A stretch of 64,000 nucleotides of DNA from Nocardia pseudobrasiliensis NBRC 108224 (GCF_001613105.1 NZ_BDBS01000031.1:1-64000); one strand, 5' to 3'. Positions 1 to 9,119 are shown, counted from the first letter of the stretch. A program made the numbers and translations. The notes: a model not told the origin generated them from the letters alone.

Positions 1-1147
1 CGCGCCCACGCGCGAACTGCGCCGCGCCCGCACCGGCCCACACCCCCGAGGAGATCGCCCACGCCCCGCCCTGGCCGCCGAAGCCGCCGACCGCACCGGT
101 GATCGGCTCGCGGGTGGTCACGTCACCCGCGCCGAACAATCCCGGAACCGTTGTGGCACAGTCGAATCCGGTAACTCGCAGCCCGCCCGTACCGCGGACC
201 GTACCCTCCAGCACCGGCCGCAACTGCACCTTGGGATGCGCGAGCACCGGCGTCGCCGACAGCTGTTCGCGCAGCGAACCGGGCACCTCGTCCAGCGCCG
301 CGTAGATCCGCCGCCCGTCGGCGATCGCCTCGAACGCCGCCGCGCGCGAGCCGAACGGCCCGCCCCCGAGGGCCGCGCCCGTCTCGTCGTAGAGGGTGGC
401 GAAGTGCAGGGCCAGATCGGGCACCGGCCGGGCCGTCGGGACGATGGCGTCGTCGCCGAGCGCGGACAGTCGCACCGGGCCGACCGGGGCCAGCGCGTAG
501 GCGCTCGAGAACTCCATCCCCGACAGCTCGCATCCGGCCTCGACTGCCATCAGCAGGCCGTCGCCGGTATCGACATCGGTGCCCGCGCCGCCGGACAGGA
601 ACGCGCAGCCACCCGTCGCGAGCACCACCGCGCCCGCGTGCGCGGACCAGCTGCGGTAATCATTGCGCAACTGCACGCCGCTGGCCCCGGTGACGACCCC
701 CTCGGCATCCACGAGCAGTTGCAGCGCCGGATGATGGTCCAGGATGCGCACCCCAGCCACGATCAGGCTGCGGCGCAATCGGCCCAGATACTTCGCGCCG
801 TCCAGACAGACCCGAGCGGGCAGGCCCGCCCGCTCGCCCGGAAACCGATAACCCCAGCGCACCAGCTGATCGACGCGCCGATGCGTCTCGGACAGCACCC
901 GGTGCATCCACACCGGATCGCCCAGATAACCGCCCTTGGCATAGCTGTGCTGGACCGCGTCCTCCCGGGCCGGACCCGGTGGAACGTTCCACAGCGCGAC
1001 AAGCCCTTTCGCCGTGGGCCCACTACTCCCACAGCGCGCCTTGTCGACCATGACCACCCGAGCGCCGCCATATGCGGCAGCGAGCGCGGCCCATGCCCCC
1101 GCGGGCCCACCTCCCACCACCAACACATCGCACTCGATCGCCGCCAC
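1..1147 (-). CDS. FAD-dependent oxidoreductase of the fumarate reductase/succinate dehydrogenase flavoprotein type (3' part cut off by the window edge)
   Basis: About 382 codons are visible, from a GTG start to the left edge. The N-terminus DVLVVGGGPAGAWAA is a Rossmann dinucleotide-binding motif, followed by a strand ending VVMVDKA, the usual acidic end of the second FAD strand. LATGGCAFLSGGAGTDVDTG resembles the flavin contact region of fumarate reductase and L-aspartate oxidase flavoproteins, and GLFGAGDVT is the second FAD motif. The family is known to bind FAD and oxidise or reduce small acids; the substrate here cannot be read from the sequence. The GTG start gives the full Rossmann strand. 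The neighbouring small membrane-protein gene lies upstream on the same strand, 51 bases away. Confidence 0.85.
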   Translation of the reverse strand, partial: MAAIECDVLVVGGGPAGAWAALAAAYGGARVVMVDKARCGSSGPTAKGLVALWNVPPGPAREDAVQHSYAKGGYLGDPVWMHRVLSETHRRVDQLVRWGYRFPGERAGLPARVCLDGAKYLGRLRRSLIVAGVRILDHHPALQLLVDAEGVVTGASGVQLRNDYRSWSAHAGAVVLATGGCAFLSGGAGTDVDTGDGLLMAVEAGCELSGMEFSSAYALAPVGPVRLSALGDDAIVPTARPVPDLALHFATLYDETGAALGGGPFGSRAAAFEAIADGRRIYAALDEVPGSLREQLSATPVLAHPKVQLRPVLEGTVRGTGGLRVTGFDCATTVPGLFGAGDVTTREPITGAVGGFGGQGGAWAISSGVWAGAGAAQFARGR

Positions 1148-1198
1148 AATGAAAAATATTCGGCCACAATTCACTCGATGGCAACCGTTACGCGGGAC

Positions 1199-1465
1199 TC
1201 AATTCCACCATTGCGTAACCAAAAGATAACCCGCCGCACCAAAAACGACCACCGATCCGGAAAAGGCCGCAAAACCACGACGCCGATCGGCAAATAACTG
1301 TGCTGCGACAGCGAGCGCCGACAAACCGATATGCCACGCCACCGGACTCGCACCGGGTCCCGGAAAACCGCGGCGCGCACCGAGGATTTCCGCGCCGATC
1401 ACCACCAGGGTCAGCACGACCAAACCGCCGGCGACCACCCCGCTGAGCGCCCGCAACAACCTCAC
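1199..1465 (-). CDS. Small membrane protein of unknown function (88 aa)
   Basis: I do not recognise this family. The 88-residue product has three hydrophobic stretches: residues 5-28 (ALSGVVAGGLVVLTLVVIGA), 42-59 and 65-83, separated by a basic ADRRRG loop. It is therefore a likely inner-membrane protein. Its GTG start overlaps the TGA stop of the upstream PHP gene by four bases (GTGA), which suggests translational coupling and cotranscription. The flavoprotein gene follows on the same strand. Confidence 0.65.
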   Translation of the reverse strand: MRLLRALSGVVAGGLVVLTLVVIGAEILGARRGFPGPGASPVAWHIGLSALAVAAQLFADRRRGFAAFSGSVVVFGAAGYLLVTQWWN

Positions 1466-2316
1466 GCGACGATCACCGGAACCCCGCTGGCCTTATCGGC
1501 CAACTTCTCGAACTGGTCGGGATCGGTGGTGAATTCGCCGAGCCGGATGGTCTTGTTGGCGCCGTGATAGTCCGAGGAGCCGGTCATGAGCAGGCCCAGT
1601 TCATGGGCGAGCTCGCGCAGCAGCGCGCGATCGGCCACGCTGTGATCGATGTGGTCGACCTCGATCCCGGCCAGCCCGAGTCCGGCCAGATCGCGAATCT
1701 CGTCCAGCGCCAGCAGCCGCCCGCGCGAGCGCGCCCGCGGATGCGCGACCACACTCACCCCGCCCGCCGCGGCGACCATCTCGACGGCCTTGTGCAGCGG
1801 CGTATCGGCCTTCTCGACGTAGTAGCGACCGCGTGGGGCGAGCAGATCCTCGAAGGCGGCGCTCACGGTCGGCACCACCCCGGCCGCTACCAGCGCCCGC
1901 GCCAGATGCGGCCGCCCGGCCGAGGGACCCGCGGAGGCGAGCACGGCCTCGGGATCGATCGGCAGTCCGTCGGCGGCCATCCGCTCGGCCATCGCGCGCA
2001 CCCGGATCACGCGCTCGGCGCGCAGCCGCTCGCGCTCGGCCGCGAAGACCGTATCGGTCGGATCGAACAGATAGGCCAGCAGATGCACCGAAACCGGCCA
2101 GCCGTCCTCGCCCAGGCCCGAGCAGGACATCTCCATCCCGCGCACCAGCGTCATCCCGTTCGGTAGCGCCTCGACGGCCTCGGCCCACCCGGAGGTGGTG
2201 TCGTGGTCGGTGAGGGCCACCACGTCGAGTCCGGCCGCGGCCGCGTTGCGGATCAATTCGGCCGGGGTGTCGGTCCCGTCGGAGGCATTGGAATGGGTAT
2301 GCAGGTCGATGCGCAC
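1462..2316 (-). CDS. PHP-domain phosphoesterase
   Basis: The product has the polymerase-and-histidinol-phosphatase (PHP) fold. It starts VRIDLHTHSNASDGTDTP, with metal-binding H6, H8 and D13, then ALTDHDTT, VVAHPRA and TGSSDYHG in the expected order. The length (284 aa) fits stand-alone PHP phosphatases such as the 3',5'-nucleotide bisphosphate phosphatase/RNase AM group, so hydrolysis of a nucleotide phosphoester is likely; the exact substrate is inference. The GTG at 2316 places the first metal motif at the N-terminus. An in-frame ATG at 2376 would add 20 residues and run into the divergent corA start, so I prefer the GTG. It is coupled by a GTGA overlap to the small membrane-protein gene downstream. 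Confidence 0.85.
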   Translation of the reverse strand: MRIDLHTHSNASDGTDTPAELIRNAAAAGLDVVALTDHDTTSGWAEAVEALPNGMTLVRGMEMSCSGLGEDGWPVSVHLLAYLFDPTDTVFAAERERLRAERVIRVRAMAERMAADGLPIDPEAVLASAGPSAGRPHLARALVAAGVVPTVSAAFEDLLAPRGRYYVEKADTPLHKAVEMVAAAGGVSVVAHPRARSRGRLLALDEIRDLAGLGLAGIEVDHIDHSVADRALLRELAHELGLLMTGSSDYHGANKTIRLGEFTTDPDQFEKLADKASGVPVIVA

Positions 2317-2357
2317 CCGTCCATCTTGCCGAAGATCAGCGACTAACATCCCAACTC

Positions 2358-3431
2358 GTGCCCCAGATTCCGCCACTGCCCTCCTTCCGCGGCCGGGGAA
2401 AGGCGGAGCCGTTGCCGCATATTCCTGTCCCGACCGCGCGCGCCGTCATCGACTGCGCGGTGTACGTCGACGGTCATCGCCTGCCGGGGCGACTCACCCA
2501 CGCCGAGGCATTGGCCACGGTGCGGGCCAAGGGGGCCGGATTCGTCTGGCTGGGTCTGCACGCGCCCGACGAGTTCCAGATGGCCGATGTGGCAGGGACT
2601 TTCGGCCTGCACGAATTGGCGGTCGAGGATGCCGTGCACGCGCATCAGCGACCCAAGTTGGAGCGCTACGACGACATTCTGTTCCTGGTACTGCGCACGG
2701 TGAACTACGTCGAACACGATCTGCACAGCATCACCGAGATCGTCGAGACCGGCGAGATCATGATTTTCCTCGGCCGCGATTTCGTGGTGACCGTCCGGCA
2801 CGGCGAGCACACCGGATTGACGGGGGTGCGTCGCGAATTGGAGCGGAATCCGCAGCGGCTGGCGCTGGGTCCGGGCGCGGTACTGCACGCCATCGCCGAT
2901 TACGTCGTCGATTCGTATGTCGATGTGACGCAGGAGATCGAAGACGATGTCGAGGAGATGGAGGAGGAGGTTTTCACCCCGCGCAATCGCCTCGCGATCG
3001 AGGCCATCTATCAACTCAAGCGCGAGGTGGTCGAACTGCGCCGGGCGGTGAATCCGCTCTCCCTGCCGCTGCAATTACTCTCCAAGAGCCCGGAATTGCC
3101 GCTGCCCAAGGAGGTTCGGCGCTATCTGCGCGATGTCACCGATCACCATACGGCCGTCGCGGAACGGATCAGCGATTTCGACGAATCGCTCAGTGCGCTC
3201 ATCAATGCCGCACTGGCGAAGGTGAGCGTCCAGCAGAACACGGATATGCGCAAGATCTCGGCCTGGGCGGCCATGGCGGCCGTGCCGACGATGGTCGCGG
3301 GCATCTACGGCATGAATTTCGAGCATATGCCGGAATTGCGGTGGACCTTCGGCTATCCGTCGGTGGTCGCCGTCATCCTGGTCATCTGCAGCGGATTGTT
3401 CATCACCTTCCGCCGAAACAACTGGCTGTAG
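2358..3431 (+). CDS. corA: CorA-family magnesium/cobalt channel
   Basis: This 357-residue protein is a CorA-type divalent-cation channel, which forms pentamers in the cytoplasmic membrane and carries Mg2+ inward. The diagnostic YGMNFEHMPE, with the GMN filter at residues 318-320, sits at the end of the first of two C-terminal membrane helices (about 298-318 and 331-352). The N-terminal 280 residues form the acidic cytoplasmic funnel, with EIEDDVEEMEEEVF near residue 195. The GTG start follows a TAACAT hexamer by eight bases and has no ribosome-binding site, so the transcript may be nearly leaderless. M. tuberculosis Rv1239c is the expected ortholog. Other magnesium-linked genes lie about 2-4 kb downstream. 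Confidence 0.95.
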   Translation: MPQIPPLPSFRGRGKAEPLPHIPVPTARAVIDCAVYVDGHRLPGRLTHAEALATVRAKGAGFVWLGLHAPDEFQMADVAGTFGLHELAVEDAVHAHQRPKLERYDDILFLVLRTVNYVEHDLHSITEIVETGEIMIFLGRDFVVTVRHGEHTGLTGVRRELERNPQRLALGPGAVLHAIADYVVDSYVDVTQEIEDDVEEMEEEVFTPRNRLAIEAIYQLKREVVELRRAVNPLSLPLQLLSKSPELPLPKEVRRYLRDVTDHHTAVAERISDFDESLSALINAALAKVSVQQNTDMRKISAWAAMAAVPTMVAGIYGMNFEHMPELRWTFGYPSVVAVILVICSGLFITFRRNNWL

Positions 3432-4001
3432 TCACAGATTCGCCGCGCCCCGGCCCGGATCGCGCACATCAATTCCGGCCTCGGCCCACGCCTCGCGCAG
3501 GGCCGCGGCGCCGCGCACCCGCACCCACGCCGCCTCGGTCGCGGTGATCGGGGCGACCGACAGGAAGCGCACCGGCTCGGCGGGTTCGGGCAGCGGCACC
3601 TCGGCCAGTTCGCTCGGGCCCAGCAGCGCCGCGGTGAACGGGGCATTGCGCCACAACGGTTCTCCGAGGTCCAGCAGCGCGTCCTCCCGCAGGACCACAC
3701 CCTCCACCGCGGGCGAGGCGATGAGTACGCCCAGGCCGCGGCTGATGCCGGTGTGCGGGCCGCCGTGCAGGGCGAGCACCAGTTCCGCGCGGGGACCGCG
3801 CAGCGGATCGGCCAGCGCCGCAGTGGGATCGGTCATGGGATGGCGGGCCCCGCCCAGCGTCACGTAGTGGGTGAACTCACCGTCCGGGATCCGTAGGATC
3901 TCGATCGGCTCCAAACCCAGAAACGTCACCGACGCCGAATCGGCCGACGGCACACCGTAATGTCCGAGCACCGCGGCTCGAACCTCGTCCAGCACCTGCA
4001 T
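3432..4001 (-). CDS. Suppressor-of-fused (SUFU)-like domain protein
   Basis: The 189-residue protein resembles bacterial SUFU-domain proteins. RAELVLALHGG, the following helix and strand, and the late PVRFLSVAPITATEAAWV block followed by GIDVRDPGR match the family pattern as I remember it. Bacterial SUFU proteins have no settled biochemical role; some are thought to act as immunity proteins or protein-binding modules. The stop codon directly abuts the corA stop on the other strand. The gene lies five bases after the YflT-like gene on the same strand, so the two probably form an operon. The start is the ATG at 4001. Confidence 0.7.
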   Translation of the reverse strand: MQVLDEVRAAVLGHYGVPSADSASVTFLGLEPIEILRIPDGEFTHYVTLGGARHPMTDPTAALADPLRGPRAELVLALHGGPHTGISRGLGVLIASPAVEGVVLREDALLDLGEPLWRNAPFTAALLGPSELAEVPLPEPAEPVRFLSVAPITATEAAWVRVRGAAALREAWAEAGIDVRDPGRGAANL

Positions 4002-4006
4002 GGGTC

Positions 4007-4498
4007 CTACAGTGCCAGGCGCGCCAGCATGTCCCGCGCCTGCTCGGCGGTCTTGGGCTCGCACAGCACGTCGTAGCGACCGGCCACCAGCTGCATGGTC
4101 GAGGCGAAATCGCGCTGACCGCGGGTGGCGGCGTACGGGATCGAGGTGGAGATGACGCCGAAGATGATGCCGCCCACCAGACCCACGATCAGGGGACCGA
4201 AGGTGCCCCCGGTGGTGAACAGGCTCAACAGCAGACCCAGGAACAGGCCCAGCCACGCGCCCGACACCATGCCGCCGCCGATGACCCGACCCCAGGTCAG
4301 CCGGTACAGCACCCGCTCGACCTGCATCAGGTCGACGCCGACGATGGTCACCCCGTCGACCGGAAACTGATTGTCGGCAAGGAAGTCGACCGCCCGCTGC
4401 GCCTCGGCATAGGTCGGATACGACCCGACCGGCCAACCCGATGGAGGCGTCGGCAGGGCCGGCCGATTGCGGTTCGAGTTCCCCAAGGGACTTGTCAT
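4007..4498 (-). CDS. YflT/general-stress-protein-17M-like membrane protein
   Basis: The 163-residue product starts with a proline-rich segment, then a small alpha/beta domain (VGSYPTYAEAQRAVDFLADN to TIVGVDLMQVERV) typical of the general stress protein 17M/YflT family. A membrane hairpin follows, made of two glycine-rich helices at about 75-97 and 100-120. The C-terminal YDVLCEPKTAEQARDMLARL completes the fold. M. tuberculosis Rv1234 appears to be the ortholog. Function is unknown; relatives are induced by stress. A TAGCAT hexamer lies nine bases upstream of the ATG. It is probably cotranscribed with the SUFU-like gene. Confidence 0.75.
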   Translation of the reverse strand: MTSPLGNSNRNRPALPTPPSGWPVGSYPTYAEAQRAVDFLADNQFPVDGVTIVGVDLMQVERVLYRLTWGRVIGGGMVSGAWLGLFLGLLLSLFTTGGTFGPLIVGLVGGIIFGVISTSIPYAATRGQRDFASTMQLVAGRYDVLCEPKTAEQARDMLARLAL

Positions 4499-4510
4499 GA
4501 CTCCATCATG

Positions 4511-5467
4511 CTAGTTTTCGGCCACCGACGGGGCCGCGAAACGCGTGGTTCGCACCATTCCCGCGGCGCGTCCCTTATCGGCTATGACGCGCGCCATCTT
4601 CGCGCTCGCCTCATCGATCATCTCCTCGCCCAGCATCACCGCGCCGCGGGCGCCGCCGTCGACCGAGGTGTGATAGGCGTAGGCGTCCAGAATCTCCTCG
4701 GCGCGATCGTAATCGGCCTGACGCGGGGAGAAGATTTCATTGGCGGCCTCGATCTGCGTGGGGTGCAGCACCCATTTCCCGTCGAAACCCAGTGCGGCCG
4801 TTCGGGATGCGGCGCGGCGGAAACCGTCGAGATCGCGAATCTGCAGATACGGTCCGTCGATCGCCTGCAGGCCGTGGGCCCGCGCGGTCAGCAGAATCGT
4901 CATCAGAATGTGGTGATAGGCATCACCGGTGTCATAGCCCTCCGGCTGCTCGCCGACCACCAGGGTGCGCATATTGATACTGGCCATGAAGTCGGCCGGA
5001 CCGAATACCAGCGTCCGCACCCGGGCGCTCGCCGTGGCGATCGCATCGATATTGCGCAGTCCCAGTGCGTTTTCCAGCTGCGGTTGGATGCCGATGCGGC
5101 CGACCTCGAGGCCGGAGGCCTTCTCCAATTGGGTCAGCAGCAGATCCAGCGCCCGCACCTGTCCGGCATCGGTGACCTTCGGCAGCAGGATCTCGTCCAG
5201 TTCCGCGCCCGCGCCCTCGACGATCGCGATGACGTCGGCATAGGTCCATTCGGTGGTCCAGTCGTTGACCCGCACCACCCGAATCTGCCTGCCCCATCCG
5301 GAGGAATTCAGCGCGGCGATGATATTCGCCCGTGCCGCCGCCTTGGCCGCCGGCGCCACCGCGTCCTCGAGATCGAGGAAGACTTCATCGGCGGGCAATC
5401 CCATGGCCTTCTCGATCATCCGGGGTTTGCTACCGGGGACGGCGAGCACCGATCGGCGAACTGACAT
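4511..5467 (-). CDS. CoA-ester lyase of the CitE / malyl-CoA lyase family
   Basis: The 318-residue protein belongs to the HpcH/HpaI aldolase and CitE superfamily. SVLAVPGSKPRMIEKA binds CoA, DEVFLDLEDAV carries the metal-binding acidic residues, and LVFGPADFMASI is the second conserved block. Family members cleave citramalyl-, malyl- or beta-methylmalyl-CoA. The N-terminus resembles the (3S)-malyl-CoA/beta-methylmalyl-CoA lyase group more than true citrate lyase beta subunits, and no citDF genes are nearby, so a stand-alone CoA-ester lyase or thioesterase is likely. The ATG start has AGGAGCT just upstream. The next gene, on the opposite strand, begins 54 bases away. Confidence 0.85.
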   Translation of the reverse strand: MSVRRSVLAVPGSKPRMIEKAMGLPADEVFLDLEDAVAPAAKAAARANIIAALNSSGWGRQIRVVRVNDWTTEWTYADVIAIVEGAGAELDEILLPKVTDAGQVRALDLLLTQLEKASGLEVGRIGIQPQLENALGLRNIDAIATASARVRTLVFGPADFMASINMRTLVVGEQPEGYDTGDAYHHILMTILLTARAHGLQAIDGPYLQIRDLDGFRRAASRTAALGFDGKWVLHPTQIEAANEIFSPRQADYDRAEEILDAYAYHTSVDGGARGAVMLGEEMIDEASAKMARVIADKGRAAGMVRTTRFAAPSVAEN

Positions 5468-5521
5468 GCAGCGAGCTCCTTACAGTCGAGATCCGGACAC
5501 ACCACCCTCTAGCCTGGTCGC

Positions 5522-6838
5522 ATGGCAGCGACGAGGGTTTTCGCCGCCAGGCTGGCGGGCCTGGTGGTGCTGGGGCCGGACGGCGAGTCTATCGGCCGTG
5601 TCCGGGATGTGTTGATCTCCGTACGGTACGACCGCCAGCAACCGCGGGTGCTCGGCCTGCTCGTCGAACTGCCAACGCGCAAACGGATTTTCGTGCCGAT
5701 TCTGCGTGTCACCTCGATCGAGCCGGGTGCGGTGACGCTCAACACCGGCAATGTCAGCCTGCGTCGCTTCGAGCAGCGCCCGGGCGAAATGCTGGGCCTG
5801 GCACAGGTGCTCGATTCCAAGGTGCAGGTCGACGATCCCGAACACGCGGATCTGCACGGGGTCGATCTGTTCGTGGTCGATCTGGGCATCGAGCAGACCC
5901 GCACCCGCGACTGGGTGGTCTCGCGGGTAGCGGTGCGCGGCCATCGCCGGCTCGGTCGCCGCCGCGAGGTACATGTGGTCGACTGGATCCACGTGCGCGG
6001 TCTGACCCAGCGCGAACTGAATCTGCCCGGTCAGGACGTGACCCAGCTGCTCGGCCAGTTCGAGGGCCTGCGCCCGGCCGATGTGGCGCATCTGCTGCGC
6101 GAACTGCCCGCCAAACGCCGCATCGAACTGGCCCGCGCCCTCGACGACGAACGGCTCGCGGATGTGGTGCAGGAGCTGCCCGAAACCGACCAGGTCGAGG
6201 TGTTGCAGAAACTGGGCGTGGAACGGGCCGCCGACGTCCTCGAGGCCATGGATCCCGACGACGCGGCCGATCTGCTCGGCGAACTGCCCACCGGCGAGGC
6301 CGAGGCGCTGCTGTCGCTGATGGATCCGGAGGAGTCCGAGCCGGTGCGCCGACTGCTGGAGTACTCCCCCTACACCGCGGGCGGTCTGATGACCCCCGAA
6401 CCGGTCGTCCTCACCCCCGCGGCCACCGTCGCCGAGGCGCTGGCCCGGGTGCGCAATCCGGATCTGACGCCCGCGCTGGCCTCCATGATCTTCGTGGTGC
6501 GCCCGCCCACCGCGACCCCGACCGGCCGCTATCTCGGCTGTGTACATCTGCAGCAATTGCTGCGCGAACCTCCGGCGAATCTGGTGGGTGGGATCGTGGA
6601 CACCGATCTGTCGCCGCTGGGACCCGATACCCCGCTGGCCGCGGTCACCCGATACTTCGCCACCTACAACTTCGTCTGCGGCCCGGTCGTCGACGAGGAG
6701 AACCACCTGCTGGGCGCGGTGACCGTCGACGACGTCCTCGACCATCTGCTGCCGGAGGATTGGCGCGAGCACGACGAGGAAGGCACCGATATGCACGCCG
6801 GCGCGCACGCCGTCAACGGAACGGGAGGACGGCCGTGA
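5522..6838 (+). CDS. PRC-barrel / MgtE-N / CBS domain protein (Rv1232c-like), no transport helices
   Basis: The 438-residue soluble protein has an N-terminal PRC-barrel-like segment (residues 5-85: LAGLVVLGPDGESIGRVRDVL). A superhelical MgtE N-domain follows (about 175-285, with repeated LRELPAKRRIELARALDD-type units), then a CBS pair (about 290-425). The MgtE membrane domain is missing, so this is probably a cytosolic Mg2+- or nucleotide-sensing partner rather than a channel. M. tuberculosis Rv1232c has the same layout. The ATG lies six bases after TAGCCT (5510-5515), so a leaderless message is likely. The GTGA overlap with the next gene suggests an operon. Confidence 0.85.
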   Translation: MAATRVFAARLAGLVVLGPDGESIGRVRDVLISVRYDRQQPRVLGLLVELPTRKRIFVPILRVTSIEPGAVTLNTGNVSLRRFEQRPGEMLGLAQVLDSKVQVDDPEHADLHGVDLFVVDLGIEQTRTRDWVVSRVAVRGHRRLGRRREVHVVDWIHVRGLTQRELNLPGQDVTQLLGQFEGLRPADVAHLLRELPAKRRIELARALDDERLADVVQELPETDQVEVLQKLGVERAADVLEAMDPDDAADLLGELPTGEAEALLSLMDPEESEPVRRLLEYSPYTAGGLMTPEPVVLTPAATVAEALARVRNPDLTPALASMIFVVRPPTATPTGRYLGCVHLQQLLREPPANLVGGIVDTDLSPLGPDTPLAAVTRYFATYNFVCGPVVDEENHLLGAVTVDDVLDHLLPEDWREHDEEGTDMHAGAHAVNGTGGRP

Positions 6839-7425
6839 CCGACCGAGCCGACAAGCCGCTGGCCCGTCAACGCCTGGAGACACCGCTCGAGACCCGGTTC
6901 CGCTTCGATTTCGACGCCGAGGCGATGGCCCGCACCAGCGAACGGATCGCGCGATTCCTGGGCACCGGGCGCTATCTGGTGCTGCAGACCGTGATCGTGA
7001 TCGTCTGGATCATCCTCAACGTGTTCGTCGCCATACTGCGCTGGGATCCGTATCCGTTTATTCTTCTCAACCTGGCCTTTTCGACGCAGGCCGCGTATGC
7101 CGCGCCGTTGATCTTGTTGGCGCAGAACAGGCAGGACAACCGAGACCGGGTGGCCCTCGAGGAGGACCGCACCCGGGCGGCGCAGACCAAGGCCGATACC
7201 GAATTCCTGGCCCGCGAACTGGCGGCCCTGCGAATCGCCGTCGGCGAGGTCGCCACCCGCGACTATCTGCGCCGCGAACTCGAGGACATCAAGGATGCCC
7301 TGGCGCGCCTCGAGCTGAATGCACCAATGGACGGAGAAGAATCCGTTGCAATGCCCAAAACGAAGAAGGTTAGCGAGCGAAAGAGGGGCCGGGTCCCGAT
7401 TTCTCCACAGATCGAAGGCAACTGA
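6835..7425 (+). CDS. DUF1003 membrane protein (Rv1231c-like)
   Basis: The 196-residue protein has two membrane helices (about residues 44-66 and 72-92), with RWDPYPFILLNLAFSTQAAYAAP between and within them. This pattern is the core of the DUF1003 family. A charged helical tail follows and may form a coiled coil (NRDRVALEEDRTRAAQTKAD through EDIKDALARLE), with a basic C-terminus. Its biochemical function is unknown. The GTG start overlaps the stop of the MgtE-N/CBS gene, as in the M. tuberculosis Rv1232c-Rv1231c pair, so the two likely act together in magnesium handling; that link is inference. Confidence 0.8.
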   Translation: MTDRADKPLARQRLETPLETRFRFDFDAEAMARTSERIARFLGTGRYLVLQTVIVIVWIILNVFVAILRWDPYPFILLNLAFSTQAAYAAPLILLAQNRQDNRDRVALEEDRTRAAQTKADTEFLARELAALRIAVGEVATRDYLRRELEDIKDALARLELNAPMDGEESVAMPKTKKVSERKRGRVPISPQIEGN

Positions 7426-7481
7426 CCGTAAATATTGAGAACAACAAGCTGACTGCCGGGTAACCTGGATCACGTTGTCCA

Positions 7482-7518
7482 GAGCGAGCGGCTCGCACGG
7501 GTGCCGAGCCGATCGCTC
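7482..7518 (+). promoter_or_regulatory. Strong stem-loop in the leader of the first lytic transglycosylase gene
   Basis: GAGCG (7482-7486) pairs with CGCTC (7514-7518) and GGCTCG (7490-7495) pairs with CGAGCC (7505-7510), with further inner pairing around a GGGT loop. The structure ends ten bases before the GAAGGGG ribosome-binding site. It could be a 5' UTR control element or could set translation efficiency. I could not match it to a known riboswitch core. Confidence 0.4.
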
Positions 7519-7541
7519 ACCGACTACGAAGGGGTTTGGTT

Positions 7542-9008
7542 GTGCCGATGCGAATATCTGGTCCGATTACCGTATCGGCGCTGGTAGTGGCGGGTTTGGT
7601 GGCTTCGGGTTCGACGGCTGTGCACACCTCGGCACGCACCGGCGCGACGAAGCCTCCCGAGGCTCAGCTGGCCGCTATGACGGCTCCCACCGACCGTTCG
7701 AGTGCGGCGACCGACCAGTCTGTCGGCCTCGTTCCGGCCGCCCCCGAGCCGCCTCGCAAACTTCGGGCTATGGCCACCCCGGCCGGTGGGCCGCTGTTCG
7801 CCGGGACCGTCCCGCTGCAGGACATTTCGCTGCCCGGCGGCGGCGCGCTCGGAATTCCGGAAATCGTGCTCGCGGCCTATCGCAATGCCGAACTGGCCCT
7901 GCAGTCCTCGATGCCGGGCTGCGGCCTGAGCTGGAGTCTGCTCGCGGGTATCGGCAAGGTCGAATCCAATCACGCGGGCTTCGGCCGCACCGATGCCAAC
8001 GGCACCACGGTCGGCGTGATCTACGGACCCGCCCTGGACGGCACCCTGCCCGGCAACGAGGTCATCAAGGCCGCCGACGGCGGATTCGTGCGGGCCGTCG
8101 GGCCGATGCAGTTCCTGCCGGGCACCTGGTCGTTCTATGCCTCCGACGGCAACGGCGACGGTGTCTCCGACCCCAACAACGTCTTCGACGCCACGCTCGC
8201 GGCCGGTAAGTATCTGTGCTCGGGCGGACTGGATCTGCGCGATCCGCAGCAGGAGCTGCGTTCGGTATTGCGCTACAACAACTCCGTGGCCTACGCCGCG
8301 CAGGTACTCAGCTGGTCCAATGCCTACAAGACCGGCGGCGCGCCGACACCGGTGCAGATCTCGCCGGATCTGATTCCGCCGGGCGCCATGCCCGAGGGCG
8401 CGGGTTCGACGATGCTGGCGGCCAATACGACCATCCCCGGGCCACCCTCGACGACCGAGCCGCCGAGCTCCGCGGCGACCACCGCGGTGCCGCAGCAGCC
8501 GACCCAGGTGATGATCAACATCCCGGGCCTGCCCCCGATCCCGTGCGGCATCTTCTGCCCGCCGCCCCCGCCGAATGCCTGTGGCCCGGCGTCGGTTCCG
8601 GCCCCGATGCCCAAACCGGGCGATCCGGTCGCCCCGGTCGAGACGCAGCGCTGGTCGGCCGCGGATCAGAACAAGCCGGGTGAGGTGAAGCCCGGCGACG
8701 ATCCGAACGCGGATCCGAACAAGCCCGCCGATCCGAATGCCAGGCCGCAGGATCCGAACGCCGCGCGTCCGGCCGTCTGCGCACCGCCGCCCGCACCGGG
8801 CCAGCCCGGCGCACCGCAGCCCCCGGCTCCCGCCGCTCCGGCTCCGGCACAGGATCAGCAGCAGTCCGAAACCCCGGCCAAGACACCGGAACCCGGCCCG
8901 ACCGAACCGGCTCCCGCCGAGGGCCCCGGGCCCGCCCCCGCGCCCGCGCCGCCGGGCATCACGCTGCCCTTCGGCATCGTGATTCCGCTGCCCGGCCAGC
9001 CGCAATGA
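7542..9008 (+). CDS. Secreted lytic transglycosylase with a long Pro-rich tail (Rv1230c-like)
   Basis: The protein has an N-terminal signal or anchor (ITVSALVVAGLVASGSTAVH). An SLT-type lytic transglycosylase domain lies at about residues 105-265: SWSLLAGIGKVESNHAG holds the putative catalytic E141, followed by AVGPMQFLPGTW and the Ca-binding-like DGNGDGVSDPNN. The last 220 residues are Pro/Ala-rich with repeated DPN motifs, probably a wall-spanning spacer. Such enzymes cleave the MurNAc-GlcNAc bond of peptidoglycan. GTG at 7542 has GAAGGGG seven bases upstream, which decides it over the ATG at 7548. A paralog lies immediately downstream. Confidence 0.88.
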   Translation: MPMRISGPITVSALVVAGLVASGSTAVHTSARTGATKPPEAQLAAMTAPTDRSSAATDQSVGLVPAAPEPPRKLRAMATPAGGPLFAGTVPLQDISLPGGGALGIPEIVLAAYRNAELALQSSMPGCGLSWSLLAGIGKVESNHAGFGRTDANGTTVGVIYGPALDGTLPGNEVIKAADGGFVRAVGPMQFLPGTWSFYASDGNGDGVSDPNNVFDATLAAGKYLCSGGLDLRDPQQELRSVLRYNNSVAYAAQVLSWSNAYKTGGAPTPVQISPDLIPPGAMPEGAGSTMLAANTTIPGPPSTTEPPSSAATTAVPQQPTQVMINIPGLPPIPCGIFCPPPPPNACGPASVPAPMPKPGDPVAPVETQRWSAADQNKPGEVKPGDDPNADPNKPADPNARPQDPNAARPAVCAPPPAPGQPGAPQPPAPAAPAPAQDQQQSETPAKTPEPGPTEPAPAEGPGPAPAPAPPGITLPFGIVIPLPGQPQ

Positions 9009-9119
9009 AATAAACAACGAACACGGTCACGAAGAAGTAACGAAAAGGTCTCGGATGCGGTAGCCTCATCTCGTTGTGTCACGAAAGGCTCACAGCGAGC
9101 AATGGAGGGCCACCGCACA

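Noticed and set aside
5332..6834. Upstream extension of the DUF1003 frame
   Set aside because: It runs through the MgtE-N/CBS gene in another frame and gives an Arg/Ala/Gly-rich shadow. The real gene starts at the GTG at 6835.
7426..7541. Possible ydaO-type (c-di-AMP) riboswitch upstream of the lytic transglycosylase
   Set aside because: A strong hairpin is present, but I could not find the conserved riboswitch core. It is recorded only as a stem-loop.
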